Made by a program: the position numbers and the translations under genes. From Chrysomallon squamiferum (taxonomy: Eukaryota; Mollusca; Gastropoda; Neomphalida; Peltospiridae), in assembly GCA_012295275.1 (NCBI GenBank), contig CM022667.1, forward strand, positions 2,293,001 through 2,354,500: DNA of 61,500 nt, read 5' to 3'. The notes beneath the pieces were generated by a model, which did not search any database, had not been told where the DNA came from, and worked only from the letters and a program-made list of their open reading frames with translations. Shown piece by piece: positions 39,553 to 49,244 of the stretch (the stretch's first letter is position 1; the number at the start of each line of letters is the position of its first letter).

Positions 39553-40135
39553 ACTCTCATTTACCTTATTTATGCGTTCATGAATTTCTTTCAACTCTTC
39601 TGAAATGTTAGCCTTTATTCTGTAAATTCTTGTCTTATTTATGTCGCTGATGATTGAATCGGAAACACTTTCTTTCTTTTCTGGCTGGGTAATATCAGTT
39701 AAATGATTAAGTTCGTGCAGTTCTCTTATCAGTTTTTTTGGTAACGGTTTGTGCTCGCATTCGTAGAGTTTGAGCTTGGATTCACTTAAGATGCAGCCGC
39801 TGCTTGTTGTTAATTTCGGTTCCAGGCTTTTCAAAGCAGGCGGCGCCGTGTTTGATGCGGATTTTGTCACTTCCGTTTTATGTTTGTGAGTTATTGGCAT
39901 AGGTCGTATAGATCTGAAGAATGTATAGGTCAATAAAAAAAAAAAAAAAATTATAATAATAAGTAAAAATTATAAATTTATTATCATTGTTGTTATAAGT
40001 ATTATTATTACTATTATTGGTTTTTTTTGTATTATTATTATTTTTGTTCTTGTTGAGAACATTTTTATTTTTCAATTATTATTGATGTATTAAGAGATTT
40101 GGAAAGAACGTGTTTTTTAATTTTAATATTAATTT

Positions 40136-40174
<39 letters not shown>

Positions 40175-40266
40175 GAAATATTTTGAATAACTGACTAACA
40201 AATCTACAAACCTTCTTCTTTTTTTAGTATAACATTCTTTCTCACGTTTATCATGAAGTGAAACTA

Positions 40267-40297
<31 letters not shown>

Positions 40298-40379
40298 AGA
40301 TTATGTATGTCAGGCAGGCAAAACAAATACATGGTGTTTTTTTTTCTTCTTTCTTTTTTTAAATTTGTTTTAATCTCCC

Positions 40380-40421
<42 letters not shown>

Positions 40422-40669
40422 TCATTAAAGAATTATATTAATAATTCATACTTCCATAAGGAACTTTTTAATTATAATAAAGCTGCTAAATAATCGTGAA
40501 TAAGGAAATGGCAGATAAATAAGCAAAAACAAATAAAATAGGAAATCCACAGAACTTTAATAAACAGGTAAAAAGAAAAAACATTTCATTAAAAATAATA
40601 ATAATTATGATGATGATGATGATCATGTTGATGAGAATAATAATCTTTTAACAGACCTTCGTTCTTCAT
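31378..40669 (-). CDS. coiled-coil protein of unknown family, 14 exons
   Basis: Fourteen minus-strand exons join in phase to 2127 nt (708 residues): 40669-40657, 40263-40212, 39913-39565, 39116-39060, 38743-38630, 37809-37736, 37180-37094, 36656-36616, 36417-36310, 35777-35674, 35259-35149, 34110-33727, 32403-32146 and 31752-31378. The ATG has AAA before it and an in-frame stop a little further upstream. The N-terminus is basic. Exons 3-11 are rich in E, K, Q and heptad-like helices, with a tryptophan-containing segment in exon 9. Exon 12 has a long helix, then Gln and His runs. The last two exons are Ser/Pro-rich and disordered, with a KSVTF motif that fits the PP1-docking RVxF pattern. The exon-12 donor is ambiguous (33727 or 33705). 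I do not recognise the family; a cytoskeletal or ciliary role is only a guess. Confidence 0.72.
34165..34405. repeat. short intronic tandem repeat
   Basis: The phrase CATCAGATTATAAGAGTTTG followed by AAATGTAACA recurs four times at intervals of about 60-90 bp, with ATAATAA filler, within intron 11 of the coiled-coil gene. Confidence 0.7.
34500..35145. repeat. ~36-bp intronic minisatellite enclosing an exon relic
   Basis: Diverged units like TACTATGAGAGTATTTTAAT, GTGTTATATTTAAA recur about fifteen times right up to the exon-11 donor of the coiled-coil gene. One interval (34930-34972) is instead a copy of the end of exon 11. Confidence 0.8.
34930..34972 (-). pseudogene. partial copy of exon 11 of the coiled-coil gene
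   Basis: Minus-strand GATATGGACATGGCTCAGAT, TAAAAATCTGAGAACGCGAC, TG copies the last ~15 codons of exon 11 (35149-35191) with a few changes. At the position of the donor, GT has become AT (CTGATAAGA instead of CTGGTAAAA). The upstream part of the exon and its acceptor are absent, so it is a dead fragment swept up by the surrounding minisatellite. Confidence 0.85.
36135..36282. repeat. 46-bp tandem repeat, three copies
   Basis: The unit AATAATAAATAACACAAACT, AAGCCAGCCTACTGTATAAA is present three times in direct succession with almost no divergence, just 5' (in minus-strand sense, downstream) of exon 9 of the coiled-coil gene. Confidence 0.9.
36776..37058. repeat. TG-rich imperfect microsatellite
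   Basis: Interrupted TG/TGTT/TATG repeats end in a pure (TG)n array. They lie within the intron between exons 7 and 8 of the coiled-coil gene. Confidence 0.9.
38947..39032. repeat. (AACT)n tetranucleotide repeat
   Basis: About 21 AACT units with one AAAT interruption lie 28 bp from the exon-4 donor of the coiled-coil gene. Confidence 0.97.
40381..40421. repeat. (TAA)n microsatellite
   Basis: A pure TAA array lies in the first intron of the coiled-coil gene. Confidence 0.95.
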
Positions 40670-41373
40670 TTTTAACGAATTTACGTTCGTTCTTGTCAAA
40701 TACTATCTGTTTTTTCGATACATTTCAAAGATAATAAATAAGTTAACAACTGAACTGTATTTGGTAGCAATACAGTTCACCTTTTCCATCAAGATAAATG
40801 AATTGAAAATATAGGTGTGACTGAGTTTGTAAGAATCAATAGTTTGGTAGAAAATGTGTTTGTTCTGTTAATTTTGCTGAGAAGTATACGTGTTAATCAT
40901 TTATAAATAGAGTTAATCAAATATTAATATAATTTTAGGGAATTTATTTATCACAACGAAGGTCTTAAAGATGCTTCCACCCCTTGAAATATTTGGAACA
41001 TTTCCCCCATCGACGACTTGGCGAAAACAAATTTGACGTTTAATGACGTCAAACGTATAAGAAAAGTTTGGTCACCCTCCACTAACGAAAAATGTATTTA
41101 TTTTATTTTATTTTATTATAAACGTTAACAATAATAATAAAGCATAAAATGCACAAATATAACGAAATCTGTGGGTGCTCTAAATACGCAAATTCGTACT
41201 GAAACTTTCCAAGCTTTTGTTAATAAGACGAACAGAAGTTGCGGTGTATCAAGGGAAGCAACTCCGAGAACCATACCATTACATTCTTGACAAGAGCTAT
41301 AGATGTATTGAAATTTTTTGCAAAATTAATCCTCAGTGACATTTCCTATCTCACAAGGGTGTTACCTTTCACC

Positions 41374-41375
<2 letters not shown>
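40670..41375. other. 5' flank of the coiled-coil gene
   Basis: This is non-coding. A palindromic CRE-like TGACGTCA lies near 41045, about 375 bp upstream of the minus-strand start codon, in a slightly less AT-rich patch (40970-41080). It is a plausible promoter element, inferred from position and motif only. Confidence 0.3.
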
Positions 41376-41410
<35 letters not shown>

Positions 41411-41412
41411 TT
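41376..41412. repeat. (ATT)n array at the left edge of the duplication
   Basis: A pure ATT array is followed by a T-rich stretch. The sequence right of it matches the sequence right of the ATT array at 47743, which makes this the left edge of duplication unit 1. Confidence 0.9.
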
Positions 41413-41623
41413 TTTTATTTTTATTTTTTTTATGTGTGTGTGATCATTTATATAGTTTACAAACTATATAGTTTACTCTCTAAAAATAATAAAATTAATA
41501 GCAAGTAATTTGAAAAATACAATACACAAATCTTTAACACAAGATTCACATGAAAAACATCACTGGAAAGTTACGACGACCGCCCTTCGCCCTTACGATC
41601 TGCTGTAAATGTGTGTGTGTGTC

Positions 41624-41658
<35 letters not shown>

Positions 41659-41989
41659 CTGTGCAAATACTGCACTGTTTCGCGGTCATTGGTCATGTTA
41701 GATGGTGGAGCGAGGTCGTGACCTTTTGTTGTCGTTTGCGGAATAGCTGACCAACCATTGACCAGGTAACCCACAAAGCTCAGATGCGACTTTCAACATC
41801 TGACTGCACTGATTAGTATTAAACGTAAGTAGGTAGGTATCGAGTTATGTTTAGAAATGTTTATTTCGGTTCAGATAATCATGTTTCCCCTATCAAACAT
41901 TCTGGATACACCCACCTGTACATACGTACATGTGCAGGTGCAGCTATGAAGTTAGACTGACACGCTGGTAAATTATATTTAGCCTCATA

Positions 41990-42002
41990 CGTGCATGCGC
42001 AG
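41990..42002. promoter_or_regulatory. NRF1-like motif, unit 1
   Basis: CGTGCATGCGCAG is close to the palindromic NRF1 consensus and is retained unchanged in unit 2. About 40 bp downstream both units have an AAG|GTAAG donor (42042), so this could be the core of a promoter with a first non-coding exon. Confidence 0.35.
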
Positions 42003-42239
42003 TTACAGGAAAGGGCGTACGTACGAAAATACAGCGCCTAAGGTAAGCAATGAAACTGCGCCCCTGTCCAAACAGCTGCAACTTATCTTTGAGACAATCC
42101 GCTCAGTAACAGCAGTCAAGTTGAACAGAACGTGCTCAGTGACGCCCAAGGCACGTGCATTGTAATGTGTTAGTTGCGCTACTGGTTGTAGGTAATATAA
42201 GTTTTCAAAGCAATTATTTCGTCTGCTATTTTATTTTAA

Positions 42240-42264
42240 TTTAATTTTATTTATTTTATTTATT

Positions 42265-42316
<52 letters not shown>
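42240..42316. repeat. (TTTA)n(ATT)n array, unit 1 only
   Basis: This compound repeat sits inside an upstream block that unit 2 lacks. Confidence 0.9.
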
Positions 42317-42319
<3 letters not shown>

Positions 42320-42424
42320 AAAACAAAAGAAATCGTAGATATAGCACACGTGTCTCAATACTAGAAACCTTTGATACTTTGTAACCGTAATACTTATAAT
42401 AACAGTAACAGTAACTTAATTTGA

Positions 42425-42456
<32 letters not shown>

Positions 42457-42639
42457 ACACGTGTGTAACAGAAATTAACTGAAATAAAATAAACGCGAGC
42501 AAAGGTTTTTTAAAACTGCAGTCTGTGCTCCATGCAGCCTAGTTTCAAGACAGGTAAAGCGATAAAGTGGGCCGCGGTTTTCAGGGCGGTGTAAGATCGA
42601 AGTCCACCACGACACACTTCATTTTCTCGTTTTGTCAAG

Positions 42640-43644
42640 GTAAGAAGGTAAGTTTAACATTATTTTAAACAGTTTTACCAAAAGTTCTGAACATATGAAA
42701 TATCATCGCGCTTAAGAAACAGGAATTATTGTCATGGGAACAGGGAAACGTATTTAAAAGAGAAGATCACGGTGCGAAACGATGATAAAAGCACTGAAGC
42801 AAATATTATTAGCTAAACTGAAAATGAAATGTTTTTTTCTTTCATTATTCGTCATTCGCACCAGTGAATACTGTATACTGTTCACAGATCAAGACGGTTT
42901 ATAAAGACTGTCAACTCATAAACTGCACTTGCATTCGTAGGACCGCAATCTTAAATTAACGGAGTCGTTACACATTCAATAAAAGTTTTTCAACCGGCAT
43001 TATTACCACAACGGTAAACATGCTCTGCTACAAAACGAAGATGTCTCTGCCTCCAGAAGTCCATCGAAAAAAAAATGACGTTCACTGCCTCCAAACTGAA
43101 TGTCGTAAACTTCGCTACTGAGTTCGACAACAGAAAGGAGTTGCGTTATCATCTTATTTTATTTTGTATTTTCATCATGTTGTTGATATTCTTCGACTGC
43201 GTTCGTCGGGATGTAGACAGCTGTTAACATCCTGAATTTTCTTCTCCCGATTACACGATTTCATTACTCTGACGTAACATCGGCCACTAAGCCGATCTCA
43301 GAAACCGAGTGTAAAAATGTTGACTCCAACCAACATGCTCAATGACCGGGACCTTTAGGTATTATGATATTACGAAAAATGTGGTGTATTTCTGGGTGCT
43401 CTTTGTGGATTATTAACAATGAATATATTAATTAGTAGAACGTTTCAAATTATAAAATAATAGCGTTTCCATTACAACAAAAACATTAATAAGAAGAACA
43501 ACAACAACAAAAATAAAAAAATATATATCACATAAATAAAAATCGAGAAATTAGTACAGACTCCATACTCTTTTTCCTAAATGATTATTAATAATAAATT
43601 GATTATTATGATGTTGCCGACGTTACTGTTATTTATAATTTCAG
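42640..43644 (+). other. putative 5' UTR intron of hydantoinase copy 1
   Basis: TCAAG|GTAAGAAG at 42639 is a strong donor, and TTATAATTTCAG|GTTTTC at 43644 is a strong acceptor 13 bases before the ATG. An alternative, more distal donor is AAG|GTAAGC at 42042. Both choices leave the coding region itself intronless. Unit 2 keeps the distal donor (48363) and the acceptor (49231) but has lost the segment with the proximal donor. Confidence 0.5.
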
Positions 43645-43657
43645 GTTTTCAAACATC

Positions 43658-46600
43658 ATGTCTTCCAAAAGCTACGTCCCAGTAGTGGTAGGAGTGGATG
43701 TCGGCGGAACCAACACTGACGCAGTGGTTCTGTCGCACGGAGAGAAACACATCAAAAGTGATTTCTGCCGTCAAAGAGCTTACGACCAGTGACGTCACAA
43801 CAGGCGTCCAGAAAGCGATACACGCGGCGTTAAAGAACGCCTACGACAACGGACATCAGGTAGCTGTGACACAAGTGAACATCGGGACCACGCACTTCGT
43901 CAACGCTGCTGTCCAGGGGAAGGATTTAGCCAAGATCGCTGTGATTCGGTTGTGTGGCACAGTCTCTCGTGCACTACCGCCATTCAGTGATTTTCCTTCT
44001 CATCTGAAGAACGTCATATGCGGTTCTGTGTATCTTGTGGACGGAGGGTACAGGTTTGATGGCAGAGAGATCGATCCCATCTCCAAAGAGGAGATCACCA
44101 AAGTCGTAAACGAAATAAAATCCGCTGGAATATCTGGGATCGTCATAAGTGGAATATTTTCTCCCGTCAGGAACGAACAGGAAATATTTGTAGCTGATCT
44201 TATTCGCGAAATGTTTCCCGATGACCCTGAATGGGAGCCGAGCGTCACCCTGTCCCACGAGATTGGATCTCTAGGGTTACTGGAAAGAGAGAATGCTGCC
44301 ATACTTAACGAATGTCTAAAACCTTTGTGCAAGAAAACCATCGTTGGATTCCACGAAGCACTAAAGGCAGTTGGTTTAAGCTGTCCACTTTTTCTCACGC
44401 AGAACGACGGTACGCTAATTAACTCCGACAATGTTGTTCACCTTCCCGTCCACACCTTCGCGTCAGGTCCAACAAACAGCATGCGAGGAGCGGCCTATCT
44501 GTCCGACGTCAAAGACGCCATTGTCATTGACATCGGTGGCACGACAACGGACGTCGGAGTCTTAAAGAACAAGTTCCCGCGAGAAGCAGGGACGCATGTT
44601 AAAATTGGAAATGTCAGAACGAATTTTCGCATGCCTGATGTGTTGAGCATTGGTTTGGGAGGCGGGTCGTATGTCACCGAGAGAAGAGATGATGATGGAA
44701 ATGTGAAAGATGTTACTGTGGGTCCACTAAGCGCGGGGTTTAGATTAATGGAAGAGGCAAAAATCTTTGCTTCGTCACCCAATGACTCTGCAAGAAATCT
44801 AACAGCGACAGACATTGCTGTGGCTGGAGGATTACTGGAACTCGGGCGTCCTGAGAATGTAAAGGATATTTCTAAACAAACTGTTGATGCAGTGATGAAG
44901 AAAATCGTCCAGATGATAGAAGAATCCATTGATAAAGTGAAATTCAGTGATCAAAACTTGCCTGTAATACTGGTAGGGGGTGGAAGCATTCTTCTCGACC
45001 CTAAGAGTCCAATCAAAGGCGCTTTGGACGTGATTCGACCAGAACATTTCGGTGTAGCTAACGCTATCGGAGCAGGTTTGTGTCAGGTGTCTGGAACAGT
45101 CGAGTCAGTGATTAGTATGCTGGACTTGGTCGACGTTGAACTGATGAATCAGAAAGTCAAAGAAGCGGTAGATTCTGTCACTGATGATCCAGACGGGAAA
45201 GAGAAAGAAATTGCAGAAGAGAATGCCAAAAAGCCATTCTTTGTGTCTGCCAGGGACAAGGCTCTGAAAGAATTCATAGCAAAGGCGACAGATATAGCCG
45301 TGAAGGCCGGAGCAGATCGAAACACTATTGAAATAATTGACAAGGTCGACATGACACTCTCCTATCTGCCCGGCCAAGCGACTAGAATCAAAGTAAAAGT
45401 TATTGGAAATATGAAAGACTCTGACGGCTCAAAAAACGACATAGATATATGGAAACCAGTCGAGTTAAAACGAGGCTTTGTCGAGAAAACAGTATCCAGT
45501 AACAAACAGGTTTACACTTCTACTGGACAGAAGATTGCTGAAAAGGACATTGAAGGTGATTCTACGAAACATCCAAGCTTACCTCAGATCAGTGACAAAA
45601 CTGGTGAGTGGATTTTATCTGAGTGGGATATCGAATGCATCGTCGTTGGTGCGGGGATTTTTGGTTGCGGTGGAGGGGGTAGTCCTCATCTTGGTCGTTT
45701 ACGAGCCCTGGAAGCTGTCAGGAAAGGGAAAAAGATCAGGATAGTCACTCCAGAAGTTCTGCTTAAAGATGCCCATCCTGAAAATGATTTAGTAGTTGTA
45801 GTTGCTTTTATGGGAGCTCCACTTATAATGTATGAACAACTTGTGTCTTCAGTGGAGACCTCGGGGTCACTGAAATGTATGGAAGATCTGTATAAAATAG
45901 GTCAGTATGAAGAAAACACCATCAGGAATACAGAAGGAGTGGAAATTAAGAGCAGAGCTGGTATGAAATTTATTGATGACTATCAACAGACTTTTCAGGA
46001 AGATAATCGTGGTGCAGCAACAAAGATTGGAGGAAAATCCATCATAGCGTTGATGTCTGCGGAAATAGGAGGAATGAACGCGATAGAACCATTTCTCGTA
46101 GCTGCAGACTTGGATATCCCTGTAGTGGACGCCGACGGGATGGGCCGAGCCTTTCCAGAAATCCAGATGTTTATTCCTTACATGTTCGGAGTCAAGCCAT
46201 ATCCTGCTACCTTGGTTGACGACCGAAATCGCCGCGCAGTTATGCTGGAAACGCCGTCGGCCAAACAACTCGAACACTACTTCAGAGACACCGTGGTTGA
46301 GATGGGCTGTTCTGCTGGACTGACGTTGACGCCGTTGGCGAAGTCTGACGTAACGACGAAATGTGTCCAGTATTCGGTGAGTCACGCGTGGCACCTCGGT
46401 AACGCCATCCTCAGAGCTCGGCTCGAAAAGAAATCGCCAGTCGACGCAATTCTTGACACCGAGACAGCGATACACGTGCTGACTGGTAAGATTTCAGACG
46501 TCAGAAGAGAAACAAGCGGAGGATTCAACGTGGGGAGAGTAATCATAGAAGGACTCGAAGAATTCGTAAACCAGAAAATCCTTATTGAATTCCAGAACGA

Positions 46601-46886
46601 AAACCTCGTCATCATTCCGCTAGACAAGGAAGGGAATCATGGAAAGGTGTTGGCCTGCGTTCCTGACATGATCTGCATAGTTGACGCGGACACGGCAGAA
46701 CCCATAACTACTGAGGAAGTTCGATACGGAACCAGAGTTGCAGTTCTTGTTCTGGCCTGCGCCAAGATTCTACGTTCGCCCACTGCTCTGAAGTTCGTTG
46801 GTCCTCAAGCGTTCAGATTCGGAGACGACGTGAAGTTCCAGCCTTTCGGTGAACCTAAATCAGTCCGTCCCATAGGACCAGTTTAA
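43658..46886 (+). pseudogene. hydantoinase/oxoprolinase-DUF917 fusion, copy 1 (frameshifted)
   Basis: The ATG at 43658 matches copy 2 and opens with the actin-fold phosphate loop GVDVGGTNTD. An extra G at 43739/43740 (CACGGAGAG versus CACGAGAG) then shifts the frame to a stop within 20 codons. The rest, to TAA at 46884, is open and aligns with copy 2 at about 96 percent amino-acid identity by eye. Domains are HyuA N-terminal and catalytic-type modules (HEIGSLGLLERENA, FASGPTNS, DIGGTTTDVG, VGGGSILLD), then DUF917 from IECIVVGAGIFGCGGGGSP. It retains a 30-residue stretch (45249-45338) that copy 2 lacks. An out-of-frame ATG at 43698 could give a 1062-residue protein missing the first phosphate loop. 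It may be an assembly error, a null copy or a neofunctionalised one. Confidence 0.88.
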
Positions 46887-47742
46887 AGAAAGCATTTCAC
46901 AAGAGCAGCTTTTAGAAAACTGTAGGAAGACCCACCAACCCCCACAAAAAAAAAAAAAAAAAAAAAAAAAAATAATAATAATAATAATAATAATAATAAT
47001 TTTTAATATATGTTTATAAAAGAGAGTAATTCAATGTCTATTTAAAGTAAGCAAGTTAACAATGATGATAATGATGATAAATAATAATACAATTTTTTTT
47101 TTTTTTATTGTATTCGGAAATAAATTTTATCACAGATGTATACGATTTGTGCGAGCCGCTGTGTTTGTGTCTGTCCTCAATATAAACGGAAATACGTGTT
47201 TACTATTTTACAGAAAGCATAAAATAATTACAGTGTTTATCACGTTACTATTTTAGTGTCGTAAAATAATTTGTAACGGATCTCTCACTGAAGTTGTGAA
47301 TGAATTATTTCCCCAGTGACGTGATGATGTTTTGATGTTATAGGTCGATTCTTGTTTTTTTTTTTTTTTTTTCTTTCTTTTTTTTTTTTATATTTACATT
47401 TTACACATATTATACTGAATGATAATTGTTCTGTATTTCGGCGAAATGCCCTGAAAACATTTAAGAACACCTTCTCTCGCTCTCTCTCATAGAATATAAA
47501 CATAGAAATAAATTATTTAAAGTTGGTCTTTTTTAGACATCCCCCCAGCATTCGTGTTTGTTTAAATACATACATACTTACATACATACATACATACGCA
47601 CACACACACTCACACATATGCACAGGCACACACAAATACATACACATACACATACACATAATTCCTGAAGGCACTGTAAGAATTTTAAATTAAACTAAAG
47701 AAAGTAACAGCCATTAAGGTGATGAATACAACATCTAAACAT
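46887..47742. other. 3' flank of copy 1 with collapsed downstream block
   Basis: After the stop the first ~450 bp align with the 3' flank of copy 2. Near 47470 the alignment jumps from a CACCTTC context directly to the sequence that in unit 2 lies beyond the (CT)n array at 53858. Poly-A and ATA/ACAT tracts are present. No exon is seen. Confidence 0.7.
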
Positions 47743-47829
47743 TATTATTATTATTATTATTATTATCATCATAATTTTTATTTTTGTTATTTTATTATTA
47801 TTATTATTTTATTTTTTTATTTAAAAAAA
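47743..47829. repeat. (ATT)n array at the unit 1 / unit 2 junction
   Basis: ATT repeats with TATC and TTTTA interruptions. Its left flank (GAATACAACATCTAAACATT) matches the left flank of the array at 54155. Its right side matches the right side of the array at 41376. This is what a crossover inside ATT arrays would leave. Confidence 0.9.
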
Positions 47830-47998
47830 AAAATTTCTCATCATTTACAACAAATATCTAGTTTACTCTCTAAAAGTAATAAAATTAATAGCAAGTAATT
47901 TGAAAAATATAATACACAAATCTTTAACACAAGATTCACATGAAAAACCTCACTGGAAAGTTACGACGACCGCCCTTCGCCCTTACGATCTGCTCTTA

Positions 47999-48000
<2 letters not shown>

Positions 48001-48045
<45 letters not shown>

Positions 48046-48071
48046 TGTGTGAGTGTGTGTGTGTGTGTGTG
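48001..48071. repeat. (TG)n array, unit 2
   Basis: The counterpart of the shorter TG array at 41610-41657 in unit 1, about 25 bp longer here. It shows independent drift since duplication. Confidence 0.95.
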
Positions 48072-48309
48072 GAAATACTGCACTGTTACGCGGTCATTGG
48101 TCATGTTAGATGGTGGAGCGAGATCGTGACCTTTTGTTGCCGTTTTCGGAATAGCTGACCAACCATTGACCAGGTATTGTTTATTTCGATTCAGATAATC
48201 ATGTCTCCCCTATCAGACGTTCTGGATACACCCATACATACATGCGTACATATTGCACTAGCAACTATGAAGTTAGACTGACACGCTGGTAAATTATATT
48301 TAGCCTCAT

Positions 48310-48322
48310 ACGTGCATGCGCA
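48310..48322. promoter_or_regulatory. NRF1-like motif, unit 2
   Basis: CGTGCATGCGCA is conserved from unit 1, with the AAG|GTAAGT donor following at 48363. It is the most likely remaining promoter core of copy 2. Confidence 0.35.
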
Positions 48323-49244
48323 GTTACAAGAAAGGGCTTACGCACGAAGAAACAGCGGCTAAGGTAAGTAATGAAATAAAATAAACGCGAGCAAAGGTTT
48401 TTTAAAACTGCAGTCTGTGCTCCATGCAGCCTCGATTCAAGACAGAGGTAAAGTGATAAAGTGGGCTGCAGTTTTCAGGGCGGTGTAAGATGACAAAACC
48501 AAGATGACTGTGCCTCCACAAGTCAAACGAAAGAGATACGATGCTCACTGCCTCCAGATTGAATGTCGTAAACTTCGCTCCTGAGTTCGACAACAGAAAG
48601 GAGTTACGTTATCGTCTTATTTTACTTTGTATTTTCATCATGTTGTTGATATTCTTCGACTGCGTTCGTCGGGATGTAGACAGCTGTTAACATCCTGAAT
48701 TTTCTTCTCTCGATTACAGGATTTCTTTACTCTGACGTAACATCGGCCATTAAGCCGATCTCAGAAAATAAATGTAAAAATAATGACTCCAACCAACATG
48801 CTTAATGACCGGGACCTACTTTATTATGATGTTACTAAAAATCCAAAAAAAATATTTTAATTATATAATTGTATAATATGACCAAGAACCAAGGTTCTTA
48901 AAATGTGGATCTATGATTTCAAAGGGTTATTAATCTCAAAGAGAATAAAACAGATCGGTTATAAATAAAAATATGCTGTAATTCTGGGTGCTCTTTGCCG
49001 ATTATTAACAATGAATATATTAATTAGTAGAACATTTCAAATTATATAATAATAGCGTTTCCATCACAGCAGAAACATTAATAAGAAGAACAACAACAAC
49101 AAAAATAAAAAATATATTCCAAATAAATACAAATCGATTCATCAGTACAGACTCCATACTCTTTTTCCTAAATGATTGTTAATTATTATGATTTCAGATG
49201 TTAGTGACATTACTGTTATTTATAATTTCAGGTTTTTAAACATC

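Larger units (their letters stand above)
41413..47742 (+). repeat. tandem duplication, unit 1
   Basis: From the TTTACTCTCTAAAAATAATA phrase near 41472 onward this unit aligns with unit 2 from about 47860, through the upstream region, the whole hydantoinase-DUF917 ORF and its 3' flank, up to the ATT array at 47743. It keeps upstream blocks missing from unit 2 (about 41770-41850, 42048-42476 and 42598-43028). It lacks the ~900-bp block that in unit 2 holds the last exon of the laminin-G gene. Confidence 0.93.

Noticed and set aside
43974-46627. Long minus-strand ORFs opposite the hydantoinase copies (also 49560-52123)
   Set aside because: They are antisense shadows of a GC-richer coding region, present in both copies, with no recognisable domains of their own.
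49176-49244. In-frame upstream ATG extending copy 2 by 23 residues
   Set aside because: The extension crosses a strong TTTATAATTTCAG acceptor, has no counterpart in family members, and precedes the conserved MSSKSYVPVVVG start.
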